Notes: generated by a model from the sequence alone, not told the origin. 64,000 nt of DNA from Flavobacterium sp. (GCF_035195345.1 NZ_CP136574.1:62001-126000), one strand, 5' to 3'; numbered from the stretch's first letter, positions 49,791 through 60,811 are shown. Program-made: numbers and translations.

Positions 49791-52700
49791 TTATTTGATT
49801 AAAACAAAGGTTTCCTCGGCGGTTATTATTTTTCCGTAAAACGTTTCTGCACTTACTTTACAATTGTAATTACCGTTTTCTGATTGAATTCCTCTAATGG
49901 TACCATCCCATCCTCTTAAAACATCTCCTGTTTCAGAATAAATTAATGAACCCCATGTATCATATACATCCATTCTTACATTTTTCAATCCTCTTGTAAC
50001 GGGTCTGAAGGTATCATTTAGAGTGTCATTATTAGGTGTAAATGCTGTTGGTACAACCAATACATACCCTTTTTCAATTATTAAACTAATTGTATGCACA
50101 TACACACAGCCAAAAGGGTAAGTTACTGTTTGTGTAACTACATAATCACCTTCTAAAATGTAAGTGTGAATAGGATTCTCTTCGTTAGAAAATGTTCCAT
50201 CTCCAAAATCCCAAAGAATACTAACATAATCACCTGTTGCGGTATTTGTAAACTGAATTGGATCTAATATAGAATAAATACCATAAGCTGTATATCCATA
50301 AGAAGATTGATTAAAATCTGCGTTTCCAATAACTGGAATATCTACATTTAAACTATATGTTGTTGAACAGCCTAAAGCGTCCGTTGCTGTCAATATAACC
50401 AATCCGTCTTGCTCTGTAGTCATGAATTCATTATTTGCACCACTTACAGTTCCGCTTGACCAATTTAAAAGTACAGGTGGTACACCTCCAGAAACTTGTG
50501 CTTCAAAAACCTGACTTATTTCTCTTGTTTCACAGTTAACATCAGTGTTAGTTTGTACATTCAAGGCTAAAGGTTGAGGTCGATTAATACTATATTGTGC
50601 AGATTTTGTACATCCTCTCGAATCGGTTACCAAAACAGCATAATTTCCTGCTGGTATATTATTTAAATCTTCAGTTATTGTACCATTAGACCAACTGTAA
50701 GTAAAAGGCGGAGTACCACCTGAAACTAAAAGATTTATAGAACCGCTATTGGCATCATTACAATCTAATGCATTTTGAAGATTAGCACTTAAAACTAAGG
50801 GTTGTGGCTCAACAATTGTAAAACTTCTAGTTATGGTACAAGGTTTTGAGTCAACAATTGTTACCGTATATATACCTGGCGGTAGATTATTTCTAACTAA
50901 ACCAGCATTACTACCATCGCTCCAAGTCAAGTTAATAGGAGCAATACCACCTACTAAATTTAAATTAATGCTACCGTCATTTGCCCCATAACAAGAGATA
51001 TTTACTACTACAGGATTAATTGTAAATATCGGAGCCTCAGGAATATTAACTACAATTGATTTTGTACAACCAACGCTATCAGTTATCAATATAGTATAAT
51101 CTCCAGCAGCTAAGTTATTTTGATAGAAACCAGTGGCTAAATTATCCCATTGTGCTTGATAAGGTCCAGTTCCACCTGTTACTAACAATGTTATTGAGGC
51201 ATTGTTGGCACCATAGCATGTTATTGGTGTTGTAGTTGCCGTTATTACAATATCGTCTGGTTGAGCAACAGTTAGTCCTGTTACAGTTTTTCTACCCCCA
51301 TTAGCATCGATAACAGTTAGTGAATAGGTATCTGCAACTAATCCTGTAAATTGAGGATTTAAGTTAGTTGAATCTGTAATTGAAGTCACTAAGTTACCAC
51401 TACTGTTGTATAATTCATAATCATAAGGTGGAACAGATTCTTGAGTAATTAAAACACCTACTGCTCCATTATTGTCTCCAAAACATCTTAAGTTTATAGT
51501 AAGATTTAAATCTTGTTGAATAAGTAATTCAGGTGGTTCTGTAAGTGTAAAAGTTAAAACTAATGGATTACAATAACCATCGTTTATAGTTACGGTATAT
51601 GTTCCTGCAAATAATCCTGATATATCTTCATTTATTGATGTATAGCCATTAGGACCTGTCCAACTATAAGTATAGGTTCCTGAACCTCCTATTGTAGTTA
51701 AATTTATACTTCCATCGTTAGCTCCAAATACACTAATGTTATATCCGTTATAATTAGATAAAATTCCAGAAGATGATAACGTAGGATTAACTGATATTGA
51801 ATAGTTGTATACATTACCAATACAAGATGAACCATTATTATTAAAGGTTGCAGTTGCTTCATATGTAATTGTTAATGGATCAGGTGTATTATTTACTAAA
51901 GTTTGTATAGGTATTGTATTTGTTCCACTACTTATAGCACCTGTAATTCCTGCTGGAATTGTAGCATTCCAATTATATGTAATGTTGCCTGGTATTGATG
52001 AATTTAAAGTTACCAAAGATGTATTGGTTTCGTTACAAATTGTTTGAATTGGAAGGTCAAAAGTAACATCAGGTTTAGGATAAACATCTACAGTGATGGT
52101 AAATGGAATACCTGTACAAATACCTGCAATAGGTGTAACTTCATATACTAGAGTTGTAATTGCATTAGAATTATTCACTAATTGTTGAATAAATTGATTT
52201 TGTAAAGTTCCATTATTTACCGAACCTGATACTGTTCCAGTAGGAGTCATTGAAACTAAATTCCAACTATATTGTAAACCAGGAGGTAATACATCATTTG
52301 AATTTATTGAATTAAAAATATATTGTTCGCCACTACAAATAATTGCAGTAACATTATTTATGACTGGGATTTGATTAATCACCACTTGAGCGGTATTAGA
52401 AAGCACGCTTGTACAACCACCGGAAGAGAAAGTAATCTCACAATAGTAGTATAAAGTACCCACTGTTGTAGCAGGCGGACTATAAGAAGCAGTTGTAGCA
52501 TTAGGAATAATTGTTCCACCAGTAGTACTATTAGTAGTATTACTAAACCATTGATAAGCAGGAGTTCCAGTTCCGTTGGTGTAAGCTACAGTTAGAAGAG
52601 TAGGAGTTCCATTCTCACAAACCGAGCTAGAAGTAGGTTGTGAAGTAATAGCAGGCGCAGCTACAATGATTACAGTACTTACCGCACTAGTTACATTACA

Positions 52701-55700
52701 TCCCACACCACTTTGAGTAACCACACAGTAATAGTATTGAGTACCTACAGTTGCAGTAGGAGGAGTAAATATTGCGTTTGTAGCACTAGGAATAATTGTT
52801 CCACCAGTAGTGCTATTGCTTGTATTGCTGTACCATTGGTACGCAAAAGTTCCAATACCACCAGACACACTAATAGTTAAATCAGTTGGCGTACTACTTT
52901 GACAAAGTGTTTGAGTAGCTAAAGCTTGCGTATCTACAATAGGGTCTGTTACCACAATTACTTGAGCCGTGTTCGAAGTAGTGCTACCACAACCATTACC
53001 ACTAAGAGTAATTGTTGCGTAGAAGTAATAGGTTCCAGCAGTAGCAAAGGCAGCAGGCGTATAAGTTGCATTAGTAGCACCAGTAATAAGTGTTCCACCT
53101 GAGTTAGAGTTAGTAGTATTGCTATACCATTGATAGGTCGCGGTTCCCACACCACCAGTATAAGCTACCGTTAAAGGAGCAATAGTTCCACCCACACAAA
53201 TAGATTGTGTTGTAGTTGGTTGAGTAGATACCGTTGGAAGTGGATTAATCACCACTTGAGCGGTATTAGAAAGCACGCTTGTACAACCACCGGAAGAGAA
53301 AGTAATCTCACAATAGTAGTATAAAGTACCCACTGTTGTAGCAGGCGGACTATAAGAAGCAGTTGTAGCACTAGGAATAATTGTTCCACCAGTAGTACTA
53401 TTAGTAGTATTACTAAACCATTGATAAGCAGGAGTTCCAGTTCCGTTGGTGTAAGCTACAGTTAGAAGAGTAGGAGTTCCATTCTCACAAACCGAGCTAG
53501 AAGTAGGTTGTGAAGTAATAGCAGGCGCAGCTACAATGATTACAGTACTTACCGCACTAGTTACATTACATCCCACACCACTTTGAGTAACCACACAGTA
53601 ATAGTATTGAGTACCTACAGTTGCAGTAGGAGGAGTAAATATTGCGTTTGTAGCACTAGGAATAATTGTTCCACCAGTAGTGCTATTGCTTGTATTGCTG
53701 TACCATTGGTACGCAAAAGTTCCAATACCACCAGACACACTAATAGTTAAATCAGTTGGCGTACTACTTTGACAAAGTGTTTGAGTAGCTAAAGCTTGCG
53801 TATCTACAATAGGGTCTGTTACCACAATTACTTGAGCCGTATTTGAAGTAGTGCTACCACAACCATTACCACTAAGAGTAATTGTTGCGTAGAAGTAATA
53901 GGTTCCAGCAGTAGCAAAGGCAGCAGGTGTATAACTTGCATTAGTAGCACTAGCAATAAGAGTACCACCTGAGTTAGAGTTAGTAGTGTTACTATACCAT
54001 TGATAGGTTGCAGTTCCCACACCACCAGTATAAGCTACCGTTAAAGGAGCAATAGTTCCACCCACACAAATAGATTGTGTTGTAGTTGGTTGAGTAGATA
54101 CCGTTGGTAATGGATTAATCACTACTTCCGCTGTATTAGAAAGCACGCTTGTACAACCACCCGAAGAGAAAGTAATCTGACAGTAGTAGTATAAAGTACC
54201 CACTGTTGTAGCAGGCGGACTATAAGAAGCAGTTGTAGCACTAGGAATAATTGTTCCACCAGTAGTACTATTAGTAGTATTACTAAACCATTGATAAGCA
54301 GGAGTTCCAGTTCCGTTGGTGTAAGCTACAGTTAGAAGAGTAGGAGTTCCATTCTCACAAACCGAGCTAGAAGTAGGTTGTGTAGTAATAGCTGGTGCAG
54401 CTACAATGATTACAGTACTTACCGCACTAGTAACATTACATCCCACACCACTTTGAGTAACCACACAGTAATAGTATTGAGTACCTACAGTTGCAGTAGG
54501 AGGAGTAAATATTACGTTTGTAGCACTAGGAATAATTGTTCCACCAGTATTGCTATTGCTTGTATTGCTGTACCATTGGTACGCAAAAGTTCCAATACCA
54601 CCAGACACACTAATAGTTAAATCAGTTGGCGTACTACTTTGACAAAGTGTTTGAGTAGCTAAAGCTTGCGTATCTACAATAGGGTCTGTTACCACAATTA
54701 CTTGAGCCGTATTTGAAGTAGTGCTACCACAACCATTACCATTAAGAGTAATTGTTGCGTAGAAGTAATAGGTTCCAGCAGTAGCAAAGGCAGTAGGCGT
54801 ATAAGTTGCATTAGTAGCACCAGTAATAAGTGTTCCACCTGAGTTAGAGTTAGTAGTATTGCTATACCATTGATAGGTCGCGGTTCCCACACCACCAGTA
54901 TAAGCTACCGTTAAAGGAGCAATAGTTCCACCCACACAAATAGATTGTGTTGTAGTTGGTTGAGTAGATACCGTTGGAAGTGGATTAATCACCACTTGAG
55001 CGGTATTAGAAAGCACGCTTGTACAACCACCGGAAGAGAAAGTAATCTCACAATAGTAGTATAAAGTACCCACTGTTGTAGCAGGCGGACTATAAGAAGC
55101 AGTTGTAGCACTAGGAATAATTGTTCCACCAGTAGTACTATTAGTAGTATTACTAAACCATTGATAAGCAGGAGTTCCAGTTCCGTTGGTGTAAGCTACA
55201 GTTAGAAGAGTAGGAGTTCCATTCTCACAAACCGAGCTAGAAGTAGGTTGTGAAGTAATAGCAGGCGCAGCTACAATGATTACAGTACTTACCGCACTAG
55301 TTACATTACATCCCACACCACTTTGAGTAACCACACAGTAATAGTATTGAGTACCTACAGTTGCAGTAGGAGGAGTAAATATTGCGTTTGTAGCACTAGG
55401 AATAATTGTTCCACCAGTAGTGCTATTGCTTGTATTGCTGTACCATTGGTACGCAAAAGTTCCAATACCACCAGACACACTAATAGTTAAATCAGTTGGC
55501 GTACTACTTTGACAAAGTGTTTGAGTAGCTAAAGCTTGCGTATCTACAATAGGGTCTGTTACCACAATTACTTGAGCCGTATTTGAAGTAGTGCTACCAC
55601 AACCATTACCACTAAGAGTAATTGTTGCGTAGAAGTAATAGGTTCCAGCAGTAGCAAAGGCAGCAGGTGTATAACTTGCATTAGTAGCACTAGCAATAAG

Positions 55701-58700
55701 AGTACCACCTGAGTTAGAGTTAGTAGTGTTACTATACCATTGATAGGTTGCAGTTCCCACACCACCAGTATAAGCTACCGTTAAAGGAGCAATAGTTCCA
55801 CCCACACAAATAGATTGTGTTGTAGTTGGTTGAGTAGATACCGTTGGTAATGGATTAATCACTACTTCCGCTGTATTAGAAAGCACGCTTGTACAACCAC
55901 CCGAAGAGAAAGTAATCTGACAGTAGTAGTATAAAGTACCCACTGTTGTAGCAGGCGGACTATAAGAAGCAGTTGTAGCACTAGGAATAATTGTTCCACC
56001 AGTAGTACTATTAGTAGTATTACTAAACCATTGATAAGCAGGAGTTCCAGTTCCGTTGGTGTAAGCTACAGTTAGAAGAGTAGGAGTTCCATTCTCACAA
56101 ACCGAGCTAGAAGTAGGTTGTGTAGTAATAGCTGGTGCAGCTACAATGATTACAGTACTTACCGCACTAGTAACATTACATCCCACACCACTTTGAGTAA
56201 CCACACAGTAATAGTATTGAGTACCTACAGTTGCAGTAGGAGGAGTAAATATTACGTTTGTAGCACTAGGAATAATTGTTCCACCAGTAGTGCTATTGCT
56301 TGTATTGCTGTACCATTGGTACGCAAAAGTTCCAATACCACCAGACACACTAATAGTTAAATCAGTTGGCGTACTACTTTGACAAAGTGTTTGAGTAGCT
56401 AAAGCTTGCGTATCTACAATAGGGTCTGTTACCACAATTACTTGAGCCGTATTTGAAGTAGTGCTACCACAACCATTACCATTAAGAGTAATTGTTGCGT
56501 AGAAGTAATAGGTTCCAGCAGTAGCAAAGGCAGTAGGTGTATAACTTGCATTAGTAGCACCAGCAATAAGTGTTCCACCTGAGTTAGAGTTAGTAGTATT
56601 GCTATACCATTGATAGGTCGCGGTTCCCACACCACCAGTATAAGCTACCGTTAAAGGAGCAATAGTTCCACCCACACAAATAGATTGTGTTGTAGTTGGT
56701 TGAGTAGATACCGTTGGTAATGGATTAACTATAATAGTGACACATGAATTACTAGTATTTAAACATGAGGAAGTACTTGAATCCACAACACTTAGTAAAC
56801 AATAATTAAATGTTCCTAATGTTGAAGTAGGTGCAGTTAAAGTAACAGAACTTCCTGAGGTAGTACTTATAGTTTGGTTTGTACCACTATTTATCGAATA
56901 GGTAAAAGTATAGGGAGCTACCCCATTAAGCCCCGTAAATGTAATCACGGCAGCATTAGAGTTTTGACAAACACTTGCATTCCCTGAAATAGTTGCACTT
57001 GGAGCAGGGTTTACTGTTACAGTCAGTATAAAATTACTACTACAAGTATTTATGCCTGATCCAGAAGTTGCTGTAATTGTATAAATTACATTTATAGGAT
57101 TACTTGTTGAATTAAGTAATGTTTGACTTATAGTAGAAACAGGTGTATTTTGATTAGAAGCTCCTGTTATTCCTACAGGAACAGAAACGGTCCATGTGTA
57201 AGTAGTTCCAGCTGGCAGGATTATACTTGGAGGTGTATTTACCAAGGAAAGATTAAAAGGATTTCCTGAACAAATTGATAAATTTTGACTTGTTATTTGT
57301 GGTTTAGGGTTTACAGTAACAGTTAAAGCAAAGATACTACTACAGGTGTTGGGTGCGGTTCCTGTAGTTGCAGTTATTGTATATATTACATCAATTGGAG
57401 CATTAGTTGTATTAACTAGTGTTTGACCAATAGAAGTAATAGGTGTACTTTGATTAGAAGCACCACTTATTCCAACTGGACTTGAAACAGTCCATGTAAA
57501 AGTAGTACCTGTAGGCAAAATAACACTCGGTGGATTATTGATTAAGGAAACCGTAAAAGCGTTACCAGAACATACCGTTAATGCTTGTGCTGGAACTAGT
57601 GGAGCTGGGTTTACTGTTATTACAAAATTTATTGGAGTACCAACACAACCATTATTAGTAGGCGTAACCGTATAAGTTACTGTTCCCGATGTATTACTAG
57701 GATTAATAAGTGTGCTTGCTGGAATTGTGTTTCCATTACCAGGAGTAGTAAAACCTGTTATACCATTAGTAGCAACCACAACCCAATTAAAAAGAGTCCC
57801 AGAAACCATACTTGAAGTTAGATTTATAGGAGAAGTTGTTGCTCCTGTACAAATCGATTGTGTCAAGTTGGAGTTGGTAATAACGGGCATTTCTTTTAAT
57901 GTAAAAGTAAATGAGGCTTGATTAGAACCAGCACAATTTCCATTTACTTGAACAGTAATAATATAAGTTTTGTATGCAGTAAAATTGATTTGTGGGTACT
58001 GACTGTTGGTATTTGTTCCACCTACAAAAGAATAATCTGCAGGAGTTACACCAGAACCAGTAATCGTCCACACAAAACTAGTTGGTGCATAAGGTGCAAC
58101 ACTGTAAGTAGGGCTAGTGCCTACTTGACTAAAATTAATAGTATAACCAGCAGGTGTTGCATCACAAATAGTTAAAGAGTTAGGATTAAAACTAACGGTA
58201 GGGTCTCCAAAAACTTCAATAATTTTTGGAGTCGAGGGAAAAGTTCCACAAGAATTAGTAACATTTAAAACTACAGAATAGGATCCAGGTTGGGTAAATA
58301 ATATATTAGCGTTTTGAGATGTTGCACTAGAAAGAGCAACAAATTGATAGCCTGAACTTGTAGCAGGTGTTCCGTTTATAGGTGTAATTGTCCAAGAGTA
58401 AACAGGTTCTTGACAAGGGATATTTAAAACATTTGAAGTATTGGTAAATAAAACCGATGTACCAGCACAAATAGGAGATTGAGGTGTATTGGTAAAAGAT
58501 GGTGTTGGTACCGCTTCAATTTTGATGGTTTTTATTTTTTCAGATAAAGTTTGACAAAAATCTGGATTTTTAGCTTCTAATTTAATTTCCCAACATCCAG
58601 CTATAGTTACGAAACTAGATGGTATTGTTAAATCAAAGGTTGAATTAATCCATGAACTATTTGAGGGTACATTTGTATAATTTGAATCACCAGGTTTTTT

Positions 58701-59927
58701 ATAATACCAATAATAATCTACTAAATTTAAACACCCATTATTTCCATAAGATCCAGGAGTTGAAGTATTATCTGCAAATATTTGAGTATTTATACATTGT
58801 TTGATTTGTAAATTGAAGTCAGCTGTTGGAGGTGTACTAGTATTTACATTCTTTGTTACACCATTTCCATTTACAGAATAAGTACTACATACATTGTTTA
58901 TTCCTTTATTAAATAGCTCTTTTTTTATAATAAAATAACTTGTAGGGCGATTACACGAAACAGCGGTATAGATATGATTTAAAGTACTAAATTGAAGTAA
59001 TTGCGCATGAGTATATTCATTAATTACACCATCTCCAAAATCAATTTTATATTTTGATCCATAGTAATTTCTTCCAATTCCAGTTATTGTTTTATCTATT
59101 GCAAATGTTACATTTTCATTAACACAGATTTGCTCACTTGAGGAGTTTCCAAGACTAGTAGCATTTCCATGGAATAAGAAAGTTACACTAAATACAGATA
59201 TTGAATTGGTAGATTTTTTTTCAATTTCAAATATGTGAGTTCCAATTGCTAATGAACCTGGAATTGTAAAAACTCCATTATTTTGTGGAATGATATTAGG
59301 CCCTAAAATAGAAAATGTGGGCACATCAATTTTACTAATTAGTCTAATTGTATAATTATAGTTACTATCATAATTACAAATCGTTAAATCTCTTTGTGAT
59401 ATAGAAGTAACACTATTGTTTACGGTAGCTACATCACTTCTATTCAAGCTACCAAATGATACAAAATCTCCGCTACAATTTATACAATTAAAAAAATTTG
59501 TATTTGGATTTGGAGACGCTAAAAGAGACGTTATTTTTGGTATTCCATTATCAATACCATTAACAACTGTAAAATTTAATGTTTCTTCAGGTAAAACGTT
59601 AATAGTGGTAGTCCTAACTCTTAATTTGTATGTTCCTGATGTCAATCCAGTAGGTAATACTCCATTAATTACTGGTACATAAAACTCATCTAAAGTATTT
59701 AAAACTGTTGGAGAAGTAAATGCACCACCAGGATTGGATAATTCTAGCACAAACTGGTTATTTAAATCAAATACACCAGTTGGATTAATTATTACAGAAA
59801 CTCCAGAACCTGGAGTGTAATTTGCCGAGTTGTTAAAACGAATAAGATTGATTTGTTGCGAATAAAGATTTAAGCTAGTTAAAGCAAAAAAGCAACTTAA
59901 AAGTAAAATCTTGTAAAATTTCCCCAT
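49791..59927 (-). CDS. Giant SprB-like cell-surface adhesin with type IX secretion C-terminus
   Basis: 3378 aa. Signal peptide about 1-24. Order: about 450 residues of mixed domains, PKD/Ig-like modules to about residue 1065, five near-identical 290-aa repeats (three Ig-like modules each with YQWYSN and GGT motifs; residues about 1069-2518), several SprB repeats (ISCYGANDGSI, GGIAPINLTWSDG; about 2670-3230), a PKD domain (WDFGDGTFSNEENPIHTY) and the CHU_C-type sorting domain (VPTAFTPNNDTLNDTF to VLIK). Secreted by the type IX system and held on the surface, probably for adhesion or gliding. Partner PorP/SprF follows. Confidence 0.92.
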   Translation of the reverse strand: MGKFYKILLLSCFFALTSLNLYSQQINLIRFNNSANYTPGSGVSVIINPTGVFDLNNQFVLELSNPGGAFTSPTVLNTLDEFYVPVINGVLPTGLTSGTYKLRVRTTTINVLPEETLNFTVVNGIDNGIPKITSLLASPNPNTNFFNCINCSGDFVSFGSLNRSDVATVNNSVTSISQRDLTICNYDSNYNYTIRLISKIDVPTFSILGPNIIPQNNGVFTIPGSLAIGTHIFEIEKKSTNSISVFSVTFLFHGNATSLGNSSSEQICVNENVTFAIDKTITGIGRNYYGSKYKIDFGDGVINEYTHAQLLQFSTLNHIYTAVSCNRPTSYFIIKKELFNKGINNVCSTYSVNGNGVTKNVNTSTPPTADFNLQIKQCINTQIFADNTSTPGSYGNNGCLNLVDYYWYYKKPGDSNYTNVPSNSSWINSTFDLTIPSSFVTIAGCWEIKLEAKNPDFCQTLSEKIKTIKIEAVPTPSFTNTPQSPICAGTSVLFTNTSNVLNIPCQEPVYSWTITPINGTPATSSGYQFVALSSATSQNANILFTQPGSYSVVLNVTNSCGTFPSTPKIIEVFGDPTVSFNPNSLTICDATPAGYTINFSQVGTSPTYSVAPYAPTSFVWTITGSGVTPADYSFVGGTNTNSQYPQINFTAYKTYIITVQVNGNCAGSNQASFTFTLKEMPVITNSNLTQSICTGATTSPINLTSSMVSGTLFNWVVVATNGITGFTTPGNGNTIPASTLINPSNTSGTVTYTVTPTNNGCVGTPINFVITVNPAPLVPAQALTVCSGNAFTVSLINNPPSVILPTGTTFTWTVSSPVGISGASNQSTPITSIGQTLVNTTNAPIDVIYTITATTGTAPNTCSSIFALTVTVNPKPQITSQNLSICSGNPFNLSLVNTPPSIILPAGTTYTWTVSVPVGITGASNQNTPVSTISQTLLNSTSNPINVIYTITATSGSGINTCSSNFILTVTVNPAPSATISGNASVCQNSNAAVITFTGLNGVAPYTFTYSINSGTNQTISTTSGSSVTLTAPTSTLGTFNYCLLSVVDSSTSSCLNTSNSCVTIIVNPLPTVSTQPTTTQSICVGGTIAPLTVAYTGGVGTATYQWYSNTTNSNSGGTLIAGATNASYTPTAFATAGTYYFYATITLNGNGCGSTTSNTAQVIVVTDPIVDTQALATQTLCQSSTPTDLTISVSGGIGTFAYQWYSNTSNSTTGGTIIPSATNVIFTPPTATVGTQYYYCVVTQSGVGCNVTSAVSTVIIVAAPAITTQPTSSSVCENGTPTLLTVAYTNGTGTPAYQWFSNTTNSTTGGTIIPSATTASYSPPATTVGTLYYYCQITFSSGGCTSVLSNTAEVVINPLPTVSTQPTTTQSICVGGTIAPLTVAYTGGVGTATYQWYSNTTNSNSGGTLIASATNASYTPAAFATAGTYYFYATITLSGNGCGSTTSNTAQVIVVTDPIVDTQALATQTLCQSSTPTDLTISVSGGIGTFAYQWYSNTSNSTTGGTIIPSATNAIFTPPTATVGTQYYYCVVTQSGVGCNVTSAVSTVIIVAAPAITSQPTSSSVCENGTPTLLTVAYTNGTGTPAYQWFSNTTNSTTGGTIIPSATTASYSPPATTVGTLYYYCEITFSSGGCTSVLSNTAQVVINPLPTVSTQPTTTQSICVGGTIAPLTVAYTGGVGTATYQWYSNTTNSNSGGTLITGATNATYTPTAFATAGTYYFYATITLNGNGCGSTTSNTAQVIVVTDPIVDTQALATQTLCQSSTPTDLTISVSGGIGTFAYQWYSNTSNSNTGGTIIPSATNVIFTPPTATVGTQYYYCVVTQSGVGCNVTSAVSTVIIVAAPAITTQPTSSSVCENGTPTLLTVAYTNGTGTPAYQWFSNTTNSTTGGTIIPSATTASYSPPATTVGTLYYYCQITFSSGGCTSVLSNTAEVVINPLPTVSTQPTTTQSICVGGTIAPLTVAYTGGVGTATYQWYSNTTNSNSGGTLIASATNASYTPAAFATAGTYYFYATITLSGNGCGSTTSNTAQVIVVTDPIVDTQALATQTLCQSSTPTDLTISVSGGIGTFAYQWYSNTSNSTTGGTIIPSATNAIFTPPTATVGTQYYYCVVTQSGVGCNVTSAVSTVIIVAAPAITSQPTSSSVCENGTPTLLTVAYTNGTGTPAYQWFSNTTNSTTGGTIIPSATTASYSPPATTVGTLYYYCEITFSSGGCTSVLSNTAQVVINPLPTVSTQPTTTQSICVGGTIAPLTVAYTGGVGTATYQWYSNTTNSNSGGTLITGATNATYTPAAFATAGTYYFYATITLSGNGCGSTTSNTAQVIVVTDPIVDTQALATQTLCQSSTPTDLTISVSGGIGTFAYQWYSNTSNSTTGGTIIPSATNAIFTPPTATVGTQYYYCVVTQSGVGCNVTSAVSTVIIVAAPAITSQPTSSSVCENGTPTLLTVAYTNGTGTPAYQWFSNTTNSTTGGTIIPNATTASYSPPATTVGTLYYYCEITFSSGGCTSVLSNTAQVVINQIPVINNVTAIICSGEQYIFNSINSNDVLPPGLQYSWNLVSMTPTGTVSGSVNNGTLQNQFIQQLVNNSNAITTLVYEVTPIAGICTGIPFTITVDVYPKPDVTFDLPIQTICNETNTSLVTLNSSIPGNITYNWNATIPAGITGAISSGTNTIPIQTLVNNTPDPLTITYEATATFNNNGSSCIGNVYNYSISVNPTLSSSGILSNYNGYNISVFGANDGSINLTTIGGSGTYTYSWTGPNGYTSINEDISGLFAGTYTVTINDGYCNPLVLTFTLTEPPELLIQQDLNLTINLRCFGDNNGAVGVLITQESVPPYDYELYNSSGNLVTSITDSTNLNPQFTGLVADTYSLTVIDANGGRKTVTGLTVAQPDDIVITATTTPITCYGANNASITLLVTGGTGPYQAQWDNLATGFYQNNLAAGDYTILITDSVGCTKSIVVNIPEAPIFTINPVVVNISCYGANDGSINLNLVGGIAPINLTWSDGSNAGLVRNNLPPGIYTVTIVDSKPCTITRSFTIVEPQPLVLSANLQNALDCNDANSGSINLLVSGGTPPFTYSWSNGTITEDLNNIPAGNYAVLVTDSRGCTKSAQYSINRPQPLALNVQTNTDVNCETREISQVFEAQVSGGVPPVLLNWSSGTVSGANNEFMTTEQDGLVILTATDALGCSTTYSLNVDIPVIGNADFNQSSYGYTAYGIYSILDPIQFTNTATGDYVSILWDFGDGTFSNEENPIHTYILEGDYVVTQTVTYPFGCVYVHTISLIIEKGYVLVVPTAFTPNNDTLNDTFRPVTRGLKNVRMDVYDTWGSLIYSETGDVLRGWDGTIRGIQSENGNYNCKVSAETFYGKIITAEETFVLIK
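52373..56722. repeat. Five tandem 870-bp repeats inside the adhesin gene
   Basis: Unit starts at 52373, 53243, 54113, 54983 and 55853 (GATTAATCAC in each), exact 870-bp period and no frame disturbance. Units 2+3 and 4+5 are nearly identical as a 1,740-bp block: units 2 and 4 read CACCACTTGAGCGG, units 3 and 5 CACTACTTCCGCTG at the same place. Only scattered differences separate the blocks (for example CAGTATTGC at 54546 and CAGTAGTGC at 56286). Evidence for a recent block duplication. Confidence 0.95.
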
Positions 59928-60075
59928 AATATATGAATTAATTCAAAAATAATCTGACATTGAAGTTATTGAAATAAAACAACAATAAACTTCTTTACCA
60001 AAAAATTAGTTTTTGTAAAAATATGCTTATTTAGGGAATATTTAATGCGGAAATACATATATGCACCTAATTTCA

Positions 60076-60103
60076 CAAAAATATAATATTTAATTATTAA
60101 CAA
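60076..60103 (-). promoter_or_regulatory. Promoter of the adhesin operon (TTG-N17-TATTTTTG)
   Basis: On the minus strand TTG (60103-60101), 17-bp spacer, TATTTTTG (60083-60076): exact flavobacterial consensus. It leaves a leader of about 140 nt before the adhesin ATG at 59927. Confidence 0.6.
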
Positions 60104-60149
60104 TTGTTTTTTTATTTTTTTTCTCTAATTTAGATGAAATAAGTTAAAA

Positions 60150-60363
60150 ATGAAAAAAAAATATTTTACTTCTATTCATCTTTGTATTTACATCATTTAC
60201 TAGTTTAGAATCTGATGTTTATATCTGCGTTTCTAAAGGTGCTAAAAGTTATCATTTTACGAAAACTTGTAAAGGTTTAAGTAATTGTAAGCATACAATT
60301 AAAAAAGTAACTTTAAATGAAGCTAAAGGAATGGGACTAACTCTATGTGGTTGGGAAGATTAG
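60150..60363 (+). pseudogene. Small exported cysteine protein, frameshifted in a poly-A tract
   Basis: The reading frame LLLFIFVFTSF, then SDVYICVSKGAKSYHF, CKGLSNCKH, VTLNEAKGMGLTLCGWED encodes a signal peptide and a small four-Cys domain. The ATG at 60150 is followed by nine A and is out of frame; with eight A the protein would read MKKNILLLFIFVF and be intact (about 70 aa). So there is one extra A: a true mutation, a slippage-type switch, or a sequencing error. Relatives of this small protein often precede a nuclease gene, and a decayed nuclease gene follows here. Confidence 0.7.
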
Positions 60364-60367
60364 TGCT

Positions 60368-60790
60368 ATGAAAAACGACTGTTTTTTTTAATACTCTTTT
60401 CTACCGCTTTATTTTCCCAAGTAAAACTTCTTTCTTGAAATGTAGAGAATTTAGGAAGTTCTAAGTCACAATCTGATTTATTATACTTAGTTAATATTCT
60501 AAAGGATTATGATGTTGTGGCTTTGCAAGAAGTTGTAGCAGGATCCGGAGGTTCACAAGCACTAGCAAAGTTAGCAGAGGCTTTAAATAGAATGGGTTTT
60601 AAATGGGATTATGTTGTTAGTGACCCAACAAGCAGTAGTGCGTATAAAACGGAACGCTATGCTTTTTTATGGAAAACCAGTAAGGTTAAAAAAATAGGAG
60701 AGGCTTGGTTAGAGAATAAATAACATTTTGAAAATAACAGAGAGCCTTATTGTTTTACGTTTTAAAATAAAGGCCTGCATTTATCTAGTG
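60368..60790 (+). pseudogene. Decayed endonuclease/exonuclease/phosphatase-family gene
   Basis: In one frame: FLILFSTALFSQVKLLS-stop-NVENLGSSKSQSD, YDVVALQEVVAG, FKWDYVVSDPTSSS, YKTERYAFLWKTSKV, GEAWLENK-stop-HFENNREPY. The motifs SWNVENLG, DVVALQEV and ERYAFLWK are those of DNase-I-like EEP enzymes. Damage: a frameshift between the ATG at 60368 and the signal peptide, TGA for the Trp of SWN (60439-60441), TAA at 60721, another TAA soon after, and loss of the C-terminal half with its catalytic His. A remnant ORF from 60517 to 60723 is only the surviving middle. Confidence 0.85.
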
Positions 60791-60811
60791 TACTTCCTGT
60801 TATTGGTTCCT

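Noticed and set aside
52373..56722. Long periodic repeats that could be mistaken for a CRISPR array, and many short open frames on both strands in them
   Set aside because: The period is 870 bp, the repeats are in frame inside one large coding gene, and no cas genes are present. The short frames (for example 65-aa and 80-aa ones repeated every 870 bp) are shadows of the adhesin codons.
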